This document shows positions 10,516-21,583 of a stretch of DNA of 64,000 nucleotides, in pieces. The stretch is from Voacanga thouarsii (lineage: Eukaryota; Streptophyta; Magnoliopsida; Gentianales; Apocynaceae): assembly GCA_026120185.1 (NCBI GenBank), contig JANUWF010001220.1, positions 372,001 to 436,000 of the forward strand. Direction: 5' to 3'. The translations under genes and the position numbers were made by a program. The notes under the pieces were generated by a model that had not been told where the DNA came from, did not search any database, and saw only the letters and a program-made list of their open reading frames with translations. The first letter of the stretch is position 1; each line of letters starts with the position of its first letter.

Positions 10516-11766
10516 GTTAGCCCTAAGGACTTTCTTCTATGTTTTAACTTATGATAAATATTGATATGGATTAACTTGTTAATCTATTGTGATAGGACAT
10601 GTTTGACCTCTATTCTTCTAAAGCATTCGGATAAGATTATTTAGCAACTCTTTCATGATTGAATTCAAGAATGGAAGATCAAAATAGAAGAATGAAGTAT
10701 ATGGAGTTGCATATCAAGAAGTCCTTTATAAAGAACTTTAGATTAGAAAGTGTTATTAAGGTATATCTATTAATTCCTATGTTTCTTTATCTCTTGATTC
10801 ATTTAACTTTACCTTGAAGCACCAAATGAGAAGATTTCAAAGTTTTTGAAAATCTCAAAATTTTGGATTGAATAGTTTGAATCCAAAAGGTTTATCCAAA
10901 ATTCTATAAACTATGTTGAAAAGTTTCTGCTTGAAATAGTGCCATTTTGGACTTACATTTTGGATGTATCGTCATCCGAAACCCGAGTCCAAAACATGGA
11001 TAAGTTTAAGCAGAAAAATATAGTCATTTCTTTATGACCATTGGCACTTCACTTTTTGGCTCTATAAATAGCCTTTAAAGCAAGATTAGAGATAAGATTT
11101 TTGAAACATTCTTCTTAGAAACACTATTACTCAATATTTTCAAAAATCTCCTTTATCAAAGCTTCAAAGTGAATTCATTTTGTATCAAAGGTAAAAGCAT
11201 TTGTGCTTTATATCTGAGTGAACATCTGCTCAAATAACTGGGCTCTTTACTGTTCTATTGATATTCAAAATCTCTGTTGTAAGTACAAGGTTGTGGGGTA
11301 AAACGCATTGGGGTGAGCCTTGTGTTGGTTAATGTTCAAAGTTGTGGTGTAAAACCTAGTAGGGGTAATCCTTGATGTGTTTGCGTGACTGAGAGGTTTT
11401 GAAAAACCTAGTGTGGTGATCCTCTCTTCTATGTGGTACTGTGTGATTTCATTAAGTGAAGTAAATGAAATTTGGTTGAAAATCCTTAAGTGTAAGCTTA
11501 AGGTAGTGGACGTAGATCTTGGTAGATCGAACCATTATGCATTCCTTGTCTCACTCCTTTTCATTTTTCATTTACTGCTTTGATTCTTTTTCTTTGTCTA
11601 AATCTAGATATACATCTACGAGTGCTTGGATAACTTTCTATGTTTCCATAAAGTCCGCCCAATCATCTTGGTGATCATCATTATTCTGCTTTTTAAACAA
11701 ATCGAAAAAATTATTTTTGCTTGCCAAAAACCTTATTCGTCCCCCCCCTCCCCCTAAGGTTTTTCA
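10516..11766 (+). repeat. Sirevirus 5' LTR (main part)
   Basis: This continues the LTR whose first base(s) lie at 6209-6214. It ends GGTTTTTCA just before the PBS. It aligns over its full length with the 3' LTR at 19587-20806. The segment 10861-10995 is packed with TTTTGGA/TCCAAAA words on both strands. The 3' end has a C-rich tract followed by CTAAGGTTTTTCA. Confidence 0.92.
11063..11070 (+). promoter_or_regulatory. TATA box of Sirevirus 5' LTR
   Basis: TATAAATA in the context GGCTCTATAAATAGCC, conserved in the 3' LTR (20135-20142) and as TATATAAA in the solo LTR (30733-30740). This is the likely RNA polymerase II promoter and U3/R landmark. Confidence 0.7.
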
Positions 11767-11768
11767 TT

Positions 11769-11780
11769 TGGTATCAGAGC
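11769..11780 (+). other. Sirevirus primer-binding site (initiator tRNA-Met)
   Basis: TGGTATCAGAGC starts two bases after the LTR end. It is complementary to the 3' end of plant initiator tRNA-Met, the usual primer for Ty1/copia reverse transcription. Confidence 0.9.
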
Positions 11781-11826
11781 TTGGTCTACATACTCTTGGT
11801 TTAAAAACCTTATAGAAAAGATCCCA

Positions 11827-13200
11827 ATGGCAAGCTCATCCTTTCTTCCATATATTGAAGGGTCTTCAACAAATCATCCTCCTTTGTTCAATGGAAGCAA
11901 CTATACTTTCTGGAAAAATAGAATGAAAATTTATGTGTGTTCTATTAACTTCGAGTTATGGAGTTTGATAGAAAATGGTCCTTTTATTCCATCAAAGATG
12001 ATTGATGGAAAAAAAATTCCTAAACAGTATGATAAGTTTAGAATAGAAGACCATGCTAAAATGACTTTAAATTTTCAAGTTATGAACATTTATATTGTGC
12101 ACTAGATGCGACTGAATATTACCGTGTTAGTGGTTGTGATTCAGCTCATGATATGTGAAGATTACTTGAAGTCACTCATGAAGGAACTAACCAAGTCAAA
12201 GAATTAAAACTGGGGCTTCTAATTCATGAATATAAATTGTTTACTATGAGGCCAAATGAATGCATCACTGATATGTTTACGAGATTTACTAATATCTCAA
12301 ATGGTCTTAAAGCTTACAAGAAGGTTTATTCTCTTGGGGAACAAAACTGAAAAATTCTAGGTGCTTTACCAAAAAGCTGGCGGCCTAAAACTCTTGTTGT
12401 AAAAGAATTCAAGGATTTAAAATCCTTACCTACTAAAGAGTTGATCAGATCTCTTCTAACTCATGAGATGAAGCTTAAAAGATTTCATGAATCTGATGAT
12501 CATGATAGAGACAAAAAAGGGATAGCATTGAAGGCTGAAAATAAAGATGAAGAAACAAGCCTGTTGGAAAGTAGTGAGGGCATGGAAATGGACAATGATG
12601 ATTTGGCGATGATGGCAAAGAAATTCAGAAGAATGTTCAACAAAGGAAACTTCAAAAGAGGAAGGAAGTTTATAAAAAGGAAAGGACAAATCTCTGGTTT
12701 CAAACCTCAATGTTTTGAATGTAAAAGCACTGATCACTTCATTGCCGACTATCCTGTTGCAAAAGGTAAGGAAGGAAGAACGTCTAAAAAGAAGAAAGAT
12801 ATGCAAAGGTGCTAACCATATTGTATTGAAAAATTCACAAATGGTAAAAGCAATATGGAAAAGTTACTCGGAACTCAACATCATTTTGGTAACCGGAGTG
12901 GCTTAGGATATAGACATCAGGATAAAGATAAAAGTTACAGGCCCAGATTTACTTATGCTAGAAATCAAAGTTAGGTAGGATATGAACATTAGAATAGGAA
13001 CAAAAAGAACAAGTCTCAATATGTTAAACTTGGTTCTTCTTACAGCACACATAAAGCATGCACATATTGTGAAAAACTGGGACATTAGTTTCAAGATACT
13101 TTATTAAAAGAAAAGTGGAAACCGGTGGAGTTACATTTTGGAAAATCAAAGAAAATGTTACTAACTTTCATGGACCCAAGAGAGTCTGGGTACCAAAAAT
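11827..13200 (+). pseudogene. gag: Sirevirus gag
   Basis: ATG at 11827 opens a 92-codon frame with PPLFNGSNYTFWKNRMKIYV, the usual start of copia gag, which forms the capsid. A frameshift near 12085 and several stops follow, but the capsid pattern continues (LKLGLLIHEYKLF, FTRFTNIS, PTKELIRSLLTHEMKLKRF). The zinc knuckle at about 12709-12750 reads CFECKSTDHFIADY, so the final cysteine of CCHC has become tyrosine. A second knuckle-like CTYCEKLGH lies at about 13055-13085 with TAG in place of Trp. It is not functional as it stands. Confidence 0.85.
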
Positions 13201-13219
13201 CATTCCTCCTTCTCATGTA

Positions 13220-13797
13220 TAGGCACGGTCTTTAAGCTTCACCAAGTGGTTTTTGGACAGCGATTGTTCAAGACACATAACTGGAAACGCAGCTTTGTTA
13301 GAAGATATTCAAACTACAAATGAAGGATTTGTTACATTTGGAGACAAGAAAAAAGGAAAGATTCTCGGCATTGATAATATTGGTAAAGGTTCCTTGACAA
13401 TTATAACATAAGTTTTACTTATTGATAATTTGAAATATAACTTGCTTAGCATTAGCCAACTTTGTGACAATGGTTGCAAAGTCAGTTTTAAAAAAGATTC
13501 TTACTCTATACTTGACAGTGGAAATCTTGAAACCATCTTTACTGCCAAACGTATAGGAAATGTATGTGTGTTTTATCTTAATGACCTTGTAGCTAATGGA
13601 ATTAGATGCCTATCCGTTCATGACAATGATGGTTATTTTTGGCATAGAAGATTAGGTCATATATCTTTTGATTTGTTAAATAAATTGTCCTCAAAAGAAC
13701 TTGTTAGGGAACTGCCAAAAATGAAATTTGATAAACATAAATCTGTGATGCATTTCAGTTTGGGAAACAAATCAAAACCTCTTTTAAACCAAAGAAA
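13220..13797 (+). pseudogene. pol: Sirevirus protease and GAG-pre-integrase region
   Basis: The aspartic protease active site reads WFLDSDCSRHITG at about 13242-13280, with Gly of D-S-G changed to Asp. The frame continues with a beta-rich core and a stop near 13411, then LLSISQLCDNGCKVSF, the flap and C-terminal part. RRLGHISFDLL (13648-13680) is the GAG-pre-integrase zinc-binding H-x-R-x-GH signature. Confidence 0.8.
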
Positions 13798-14345
13798 ATG
13801 ATTTCTACCTCAAAACCACTCGAATTAGTTTATATGGATTTGTTTGGACCTATGAGGACTGCTAGTCTTGGAGGTAAGAAATATGCATATGTACTTGTTG
13901 ATGATTTTTCTATATTTACTTGGACTTTATTTCTTGGACAAAAGGATGAAGCCTTTTCTGAATTTTTGAAACTAATAAAGCGCGTCCAAAACTCGATTGG
14001 ATGCAAAATGATTTCTATTAGAAGTGATAATAGCAAAGAATTTTGCAATAGTGAATTTACTCACTTCTGTGATGAAAATGGGGTCTTTCACAATTTTTTA
14101 AACAACAAAAACTCCTCAATAAAATGGTGTTGTTGAAAGGAAAAATCGCACTTTGCAAGAAATGGCTAGATCAATGCTTTGTGAAAATGTCCTTCTAAAA
14201 TATTTTTGGGCAGAAGCTGTTAACACAGCGTGCTATATAATAAACCAAGTTATTCTAAGACCATTTTTGAGAAAAACTCTGTTTGAACTTATGTTTGATA
14301 AAACTCCTTCTATCTCTTATTTTAAAGTATTTGGATGTAAATGAT
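13798..14345 (+). pseudogene. pol: Sirevirus integrase core
   Basis: The DDE core begins ELVYMDLFGPM with the first catalytic Asp. VLVDDFS and RSDNSKEF follow, the latter with the second Asp. A frameshift near 14100-14140 separates the block carrying the third acidic residue (VVERKNRTL-like, 14133-14160) from the helix-rich C-terminal part ARSMLCENVLLKYFWAEAV at 14162-14218. It ends at KVFGCK, a copia-specific landmark. Integrase inserts cDNA into the genome; this copy is broken. Confidence 0.85.
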
Positions 14346-14369
14346 TTATTCTAAATACAATAGATAATA

Positions 14370-15705
14370 TTGAAAAATTTGATTGCAATTCCAATGAGGC
14401 CATATTTCTTGGTTATTCTTCCAACAAAAAAGGCATATAGAGTATATAACAAAAGAACTCTTTATGTGGAAGAATCGGTGCATGTTGTGTTTGATGAATC
14501 TAACATTTACACTTCAAAAAGAGATGACGATGATGTAGGGTGTTCAAAAGAAGTCAAATTAAATCAAGTCAAAGCTCCACCATTAGACATTCATGCAAAA
14601 GAAGAAGAGATTGAAGAATTGCAGATTGAACAAGAAAAAGAACAAACTGAAGAATCTACAAATCATCAATTGCCAAAAGACTGGAAGTACAAAACAAGTC
14701 ATCCGAAAGAACAAATTACTGGAGATCCAAACCATGGAGTTAAAACTAGACGGTATTTCATTAACAACTTTGCTCTTCTTTCAAATATTGAACCTAGTTG
14801 CATTGATATCGCATTGCATGATGAATTTTGGATTATTGCCATGCAAGAAGAGTTAAATCAATTTGAAAAAAATCAAGTCTGGAAACTTGTTCCTAGACCG
14901 CATGATCGTCCTGTTCTTGGTACTAAATGGGTTTTTAGAAATAAACTTGATGAAAATGGGGCTATGATTAGAAATAAAGCTAGATTAGGTTCCTAAGGAT
15001 TTAATCAAGAAGAAGGCATTGATTATGATGAGGCATTTGCATCTGTTGCTAGACTGGAATCTATACGAATGTTGCTTGCTTTTGCATCCTTCAAAAATTT
15101 CATACTCTATCAAATGGATGTCAAAAGTGCATTTCTAAATGGTTTTATTGAAGAGGAAGTATGTGTTGAACAACCTCTTGGTTTTATTCATGAGCACTTT
15201 TCCAAATCACGTGTTCAAACTTTCTAAAGCTCTCTATGGATTAAAGCAAGCTCCAAGAGCTTGGTATGAAAGGTTTAGTGGATTCTTAATTTCAAAAGGA
15301 TTTTCTAGAAACTTAATTGATAATACCTTGTTCATCAAAACTGATAATTCTGGTGATTTACTGATTGTTCAAATCAATGTTGATAATATCATTTTTGGTG
15401 CTACTAATGACTCTTTATGCAAAATGTTTGCTAAGACTATGCAGCCAGAATTTGAAATGAGTATGATAGGAGAACTAAACTTCTTCTTTGGACTGCAAAT
15501 TAAGCAAACTAAGAATGGTATCTTCACAAATCAAACTAAGTATGCCAAGGAGTTGCTCAAAAGATTTGAAATGAATGAAGTAAAAGAAATCAACACACCT
15601 ATGAGTATATCCATAAAACTTGATCAAGATGAAAAGGGTAAGAAGGTAGATGAACATAAGTATAGAGGTATGATTGGGAGTCTACTCTATCTTACTGCTA
15701 GCTGA
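14370..15705 (+). pseudogene. pol: Sirevirus reverse transcriptase
   Basis: An acidic linker (14540-14700) leads to the RVT_2 domain: VWKLVPRPHDRPVLGTKWVF, QMDVKSAFLNG (first catalytic Asp), LYGLKQAPRAWYERF and NVDNIIFG where YVDD is expected, so the second Asp of the YxDD box is Asn. Frames change near 14995 and 15140. The block 15139-15705 is the longest intact part (188 codons). Loss of one YxDD aspartate predicts an inactive enzyme. Confidence 0.88.
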
Positions 15706-16339
15706 CCAGACATCATGTTTTCGGTATATCTTTATGCTCGTTTTCAATCCTGCTCGAAGGAATCACATCTATGTGTTGTAAAACGTGTACTCTGATATTT
15801 AATTAGCACATATGATTATGAATTATGGTATCCTCACACTAATGCATTTGATCTTATAGGATATACTGATGCAGATTATGCAGGATGTAAAGTTGAAAGA
15901 AAAAGTACTAGTGGCCATTATCAATTTCTTGGACACTCTCTTGTGTCATGGCACAGCAAAAAGCAAGCATGTGTATCCTTATCCACCACTGAGGCTGAAT
16001 ATATTGCAGCCGGGAATTGTTGTGCTCAAATCCTGGGGATGAAGAATACATTGCTAGATTTTTAATCTTAATTTTAATTGCGTACCTATATTGTGTGATA
16101 ATACAAGTGCTCTCAATCTGATAAAAAATCTAGTGCAGCATTCTAGGACAAAGCACATAGAAGTAAAACATCACTTCATCCGAGATCATGTGCTCAAAGG
16201 TGATGTGTGTGTTGAATATATTTTAACGGATGAACAACTTACAGATATTTTCACTAAACCTCTAGCTGAGGATAGATTCAATAATCTTAATAAGAGGTTT
16301 GGGAATTACAAGAATTTGATAACTAACCTTGTGGCATAA
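15706..16339 (+). pseudogene. pol: Sirevirus RNase H
   Basis: The blocks YTDADYAG (about 15867-15893), KSTSGHYQFLG, SWHSKKQ, STTEAEYIAA and CDNTSALNL, then HIEVKHHFIRDHV and ADIFTKPL-like TDIFTKPLAED, follow RNase H order in copia elements. A TGA at 15703-15705 and a frame change near 16065 break the reading frame. The last open block ends at the TAA near 16337. Confidence 0.85.
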
Positions 16340-16752
16340 GTTCTCTTTTTGCAGGATTTGTGACGAAAAAGTTTTCGAAAACAGTGTTATGAATCCAAAA
16401 CGCACCATCACCTGATTTGGACTCACTTATTGGATCCAAATCCCTCTTCCAAAATGCATTTCAGGAAAACACCCTTTTGGATGATAGTTTCGGATTGGGT
16501 CTTGTTCCAAAATCCATCTTTATTATCCTTCTTATTCCGAATCTTGAATTTCAAAAAAATTAGTTTGTGCGTTTTTCTAAACTTCTCTGAAAAACTTATG
16601 TTTTCAAAGCACTTTATTTCACATTACTCAAGACACTCAAAGCAACCTGAGTTTCTCTTTCAAAACCCTTATAACAGCCTCCTCCAAAATCATCCGTGTT
16701 CTTCCTTTTCAAAAATCGACTGTCCAAAAAAAAAAAAGCTCCAATCTTTCAA

Positions 16753-18288
16753 ATGGCAAAGACAAAATCTTCGATTCCGAAACAAAAGAAGGGGCAAAAA
16801 TCGTATCCTGTGATGAAGAAAAAGGTTTCGAGTTCAAACAAAGCAACAAAGAAAGAAACCTCTCCTCAACCGAACATCTCTATATCCCACTATAATTCAT
16901 CTGAGTCGTCTCCAGAACAAGTGTGTTCTGAAAATCAGGTACCTTGCTTTCTTAATTCTAAATGCAAGACTGAGTACAATGACTGAGTTTTGAGAAATTG
17001 GACTATTATCTGTAGTTATCGGGTAAACCATTCTATTTTTCTGAATCTATCAAATATTCTAGACATGTTTGATCACATTGGGTGGGGGAGTTTATTGTCT
17101 ATTGATCAGAAAATATTCACCCCTCTAGTCTGGAAATTTTATGCTAACTTAAGGAAAAGGAAACTGGAAGAAACTGATGGTGGTTTTATAATTCGTTGGA
17201 ATGTGTCAAGAGTGAAAGGTAGAGATATAGAGTTTGATCATAGACTATTCAATAGGATTTGTGATGTAAGAGATGCTAGATTTCAATACTTTGAGCTAAG
17301 CAAATTTCCTAAGGGAAATGACATTTTTTATCTGAAAAATTTTGAGAACCTATTTACTAGTGGGAAGAATTTTGGAAATTCTGGAAATAGGAGTTCAAAA
17401 TGGCTGAATGGTGTTGGTAGAATTCTGCATGACATGGTGTCGACCATGATAATACCTAGCTATGGGCATAAGACTTCTATAAGTATTCTGCAAATGGTGA
17501 TTATATTGGCTCTAGCTGAGGGAAGGTATATTAATTTTGGGTTTCTGGCAACTAAATTGATGTTGCAGTCAAGAAACATGTCAAGTAAAGCTCTGCCATT
17601 TGGAAATTTGCTGACAAAAGTTTTTAGATTTTTTGAAATTAATTTAAATTCTGCTCCCTGTGATCCTTCTAAAATAAATGTTTACAGTTTTGATTCCTTT
17701 AAAAGAATGGGTTATGTAAGGGAGAATAATACATGGAAATTGCTAAGAGAGACTGCAGGAAAAGAGCAGGAAAATTTGATGAAGATTAAGGAGGAAGGGA
17801 AGTCTATTCCTGGTACTGGAACAAAGAGAAAACTTGATGAAGTTCTTCAGGCAGAATCTTCTGCCAAAAGAAAAGATCCTAATACAGGCATGTCTGAAAG
17901 TATCTTGGGAGTAATCAGTTCTTTAGCTGAGAAATTGGACCTTCCCAACGCAGAAATTCAAAGTCTTGGAAATAGAATTTCTGCTGTTGAAAAATCTGCT
18001 AAGCCTACTGCTCCAATATCTTCCCCTCCGATATCTGATCATGAAAAGGATGAACCTATTTCAGAGGACAAGTCTGAACTACCTGCTGAAAAAAAGGCTC
18101 CTTCTCCTAAACCATCTCAGCAACCATCTCCCATAAAGGAAACAGTAATTCCTTCTGCTTCTCCCAAGCCCAAACCTTCTGGAAAACGACAGAAACATGT
18201 TGTGGTGAAAAGAAAATCAAATAGAATTGTAGGTCAACATTCCAAGAAGGGTGCTAGGTCAAAAGCTGAAACGATAAATATATCTTAG
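16753..18288 (+). pseudogene. Sirevirus extra ORF downstream of pol (often termed env-like)
   Basis: ATG at 16753 opens a 512-codon frame broken only by one TGA at 16984-16986 (codon 78). The first 40 residues are strongly basic. Residues of roughly 95-330 resemble the putative plant transposon protein domain found in such ORFs (HIGWGSLL, YANLRKRKLEE, EFDHRLFNRICDV). A TKRKLDE nuclear-signal-like motif, a short heptad-like stretch, a proline/serine-rich tail and a basic C-terminus follow. No signal peptide or membrane segment is visible, so an envelope role is not supported by this copy. It is better preserved than gag-pol. Upstream, 16340-16752 is leader with many TCCAAA/TTTGGA words. Confidence 0.75.
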
Positions 18289-19586
18289 GCAGCACTGTTA
18301 GGTAGTATAATTTTCTGATGATCTCACAACAATTTACTTTCGGCACAATTGAACAATTTACTTTTTCTGTCTTATACATTATGCTTTGGGATAATTATTG
18401 CTGGATACTTGTTTATTTTCAGTCTCTTTCTTATATTATGCATATTATCTATCTGCTTTTGTTCTACTCTCCTTCTGATATGCTTATTTTTTATTGATAA
18501 CAAAAGGGGAGAAAAAGTTATGTTCTGCATGACTGATGATGTTTTGCATAAACTGATATATAGCATGACAGTTATGTTCTGCATGAACTGATCTACGACA
18601 TGTCTGTATATGTTTTGTATATAAAGAATGATCTATAACTGTATATGTTCTGTATCTAGAGAAAAAGTTGAACTGATGGCATATGACTGATTATATGGAC
18701 ATTTTTTAGATTTGCGAACTGCTATGATAAATAAATCTATTATGAAAACTGAATTGAAAACTGATATGATTATGAACTGTTTTGGGAACTGTTATGAAAT
18801 CTGATATGATGCACTGTTGTGGGGGAGGAAAAGACTATTGTGAATGAAACTGCATGAACCGCTACTGATATGAACAAGTTATACACTGAAATCTAATATG
18901 AACTGTTATGAAAATCACTGATATGATCTGATCTAAAATTGGCTGATTTGCTGTATATGTTCAGTGAAAATCTTCTGGATAGTTGTCTAAACTTATGTTT
19001 ATGACATTCAATTTATGGCTACTCAATTCTAAAAAGGGGGGGTGGGGGGCAGTTTCTGTATGTTAAAGGTATCTTTGAGACTAGATTCTATAACAGATTC
19101 TTGTGCATTGAGTCAGGGAGGGTTTTGGACTCAAATATTTTTTATCCAAACAAATGTTCTTATAAGCAGTATTACTGAATTGAAAATATTTTTTGGATAT
19201 CTAAAATCCTTATCCAAAATGAATTTTTGAAAAAACTCGCTTTATACCTTCTTCCAAAACTATTTTGGATGCACTTTTTGGACATACAAATCGTGATTTC
19301 TGCTTTTCCCTCTTATGTTTAAAATATTCATATAAGCAAATATTTAGGGGGAGTATCTTATGGTATGTGTTATCTACTATCTCTTCTTTATCAAAATATT
19401 TTGAATATTTATATAGAGATATGAAAGGCATTAGGCTCATTGAGATATGTTTACAAGCTAATGTTCATAAGCTCTCTTTGAGATCTATACTGTGAGATTG
19501 CATTCATTTGCACCTCTTTTATTCAACATGTTCACCCATTACATATCATTTGTGTTATGTTTGTCATCACTTAAAAATGGGGAGAT
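18289..19586 (+). other. Sirevirus 3' untranslated region with polypurine tracts
   Basis: There is no convincing ORF. From 18520 to 18960 there are imperfect repeats of ACTGATATGAT/GTTATGAA-like words. Purine tracts occur at 18503 (AAAAGGGGAGAAAAAG), 19033 (AAAAAGGGGGGGTGGGG) and 19346 (AGGGGGAG). The one at 19572-19586 (AAAAATGGGGAGAT) abuts the 3' LTR and is the likely plus-strand primer. Confidence 0.7.
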
Positions 19587-20806
19587 TGTTAGCCCTAAGA
19601 GCTTTCTTCTATGTTTTGACTTATGACAAATATTGATATGGACTAAAATGTTAATCTATTATGATAGGACATGTTTGACCTCTATGCTTCTAAAGCATTC
19701 AGATAAGATTATTTGACAACTCTTTCGTGATTGAATTAAAGCATGGAAGATCAAAAGAGAAGAATGAAGTATATAGAGTTGCATATCAAGAAGTCCTTTA
19801 TGAAGAACTTTAGACTAGAAAGTGTTATTAAGGTATATCTATTAATTCCTATGTCTCTTTATTTCTTGATTCATTTGACTTTACCTTGAAGCACCAAAGG
19901 AGAAGATTTCAAAGTTTTTTAAAATCTCAGAATTTTGGATTGAACAGTTTGAATCCAAAAGGTTCATCCAAAATCCTGTAAACTGTGTTGAAAAGTTTTT
20001 GCTTGAAATAGTACCGTTTTGGACTTATATTTTGAATGCATCATCGTCTGAAAACCAAGTCCAAAACACAGATAAGTTTAAACAGAAAAATATAGTCGTT
20101 TCTTTATGACCGTTAGCACTTCACTTTTTGGCTCTATAAATAGCCTCTAAAGCAATATTAGAGACAAGATTTTTTGAAACATTCTTCTTAGAAATACTAT
20201 TGCTCAATATTTTCAAAAATCTCCTTTATCAAAGCTTCAAAGTGAATTTATTTTGTATCAAAGGTAAAAGTATTTGTGCTTTATATCTGAGTGAACATCT
20301 GCTCAAATAACTGGGCTCTTTACTGTTCTATTGATATTCAAAATCTCTGTTGTAAGTACAAGGTTGTGGGGTACAACCCATTGGGGTGAGCCTTGTGTTG
20401 GTTAATGTTCAAGGTTGTGGTGTAAAATCTAGTAGGGGTAATCCTTGATGTGTTTGCGTGACTAAGAGGTTTTGAAAAACCTAGTGTGGTGATCCTCTCT
20501 TGTATGTGATACTGAATCAGGTTGAAAATCCTTAAGTATAAGCTTAAGGTAGTGGACGTAGATCTTGGTAAATCGAACCACTATACATTCCTTGTCTCAC
20601 TCCTTTTCGTTTTTCATTTACTGCTTTGAGTCTCTTTTTTTGTCTAAATCTGGATATACATCTACGAGTGCTTGGATAACTTTCTATGTTTCCAAAAGTC
20701 TGTCCAAACATCTTGGTAATCATCATTATTCTGCTTTTTAGACAAATCAGAAAAATTATTTTTACCTGCCAAAAACCTTATTCACCCCCCCCTCTAAGGT
20801 TTTTCA
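19587..20806 (+). repeat. Sirevirus 3' LTR
   Basis: 1,220 bp, TGTTAGCCC to TTTTTCA, followed by the TSD GTATG. It is highly similar to the 5' LTR with scattered substitutions and small deletions, for example near 20513 relative to 11455. TATA box at 20135-20142. Confidence 0.92.
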
Positions 20807-20811
20807 GTATG

Positions 20812-21047
20812 TATTCGGCTTAACTAGTAAAAAGAAAATTAACCACATCTTAATTTTTTAGCTCTCTTTTTCGAGTAGCAAAACAAAATAATATATGAAA
20901 GGTGATGCAAATTTTGTTATAGTATTTGAAGGCCATTGCTCTTGCTTTCATTGGACTATCAAATTAAGGGTTCTATTAGAAGCTTTCTATCTTGTGGGCA
21001 GCCACGGACACAAAAAGTATTGATACAAGCATAAAACTTGCACTGTT
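20812..21047. other. Ancestral non-element sequence between insertions
   Basis: About 240 bp that belongs to no recognised element. It continues 6203 on the left and, after the next copia element is removed, 33830 on the right. No reading frame extends convincingly across the joined sequence. Confidence 0.4.
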
Positions 21048-21413
21048 TGATAAAGATGGTAGCTCAACTTCCAACTCAGCTGACAAATCAGCAATTTTAG
21101 CCAAGACAGCATCAGAAAATTCCAGTTGTAATATTGCGGGTTTTAGTTATTTAATCTTTCCTCAATGTAGTTAATCTTGTAGTTTTAGTTCCGTGAATGT
21201 GTGTGTGTGTGGTGTGTGTGTGTGTGTATGTGTATGTGTGTGTATATATATATGACATTGTATTAGCTTCACAAATCAATAGATGAAGAAGACGTTTTTT
21301 CTCTGCAATCTTTCCAGTCTTCATCTGCAAACTCTCAGTGTTCATTGTGCTTCTTTACAATTTCTTCATCTGCAAATTCTCAGTCTTTATTGTGCTACTT
21401 TACAATTTCTTCA
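21048..21413 (+). repeat. 5' LTR of second copia element
   Basis: 366 bp, starting TGATAAAGATGGTAGCTCA and ending TTTCTTCA at the PBS. It carries a GT microsatellite that is absent from the 3' LTR. Confidence 0.9.
21198..21253 (+). repeat. (GT)n/(TA)n microsatellite
   Basis: Interrupted GT repeats followed by TATATATATATA inside the 5' LTR. The matching 3' LTR position (about 33510) has only TGTACATATATG, so the run expanded after insertion. Confidence 0.9.
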
Positions 21414-21425
21414 TGGTATCAGAGA
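21414..21425 (+). other. Primer-binding site, second copia element
   Basis: TGGTATCAGAGA begins immediately after the LTR and matches initiator tRNA-Met complementarity except for the last base. Confidence 0.85.
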
Positions 21426-21583
21426 CAAGTTTAGATCTGCGATTTTCATAATTCCATTTATTTATGTAAACACACAATTACTCTTTGTGGTCTATGTTTG
21501 AATTTAGGTTTCCGCTCAATTCAATTTGACTTTTCAGCATTGAATTCCATTTGACTTTTTTGCTCAAATTCAACTGAATTTCT

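Larger units (their letters stand above)
6209..20806 (+). mobile_element. Sirevirus (SIRE-type Ty1/copia) retrotransposon with nested solo LTR
   Basis: The element is bounded by a perfect TSD GTATG (6204-6208 and 20807-20811). Its 5' LTR starts at 6209 (CGTTAG, mutated from TGTTAG), is interrupted after six bases by a Tekay solo LTR, and resumes at 10516. The order is LTR, tRNA-Met PBS, gag, protease, integrase, RT, RNase H, extra ORF, polypurine tract, LTR. Integrase before RT defines Ty1/copia. The extra ORF downstream of RNase H and the long 3' untranslated stretch point to the Sirevirus lineage. gag-pol is broken in many places. Without the nested insertion the element is about 10.3 kb. 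Confidence 0.88.

Noticed and set aside
20992..21174. 60-codon ORF reading ATDTKSIDTSIKLALF
   Set aside because: It crosses the 5' boundary of the copia LTR at 21048, so it cannot be one ancestral gene. The left half alone is too short to identify.
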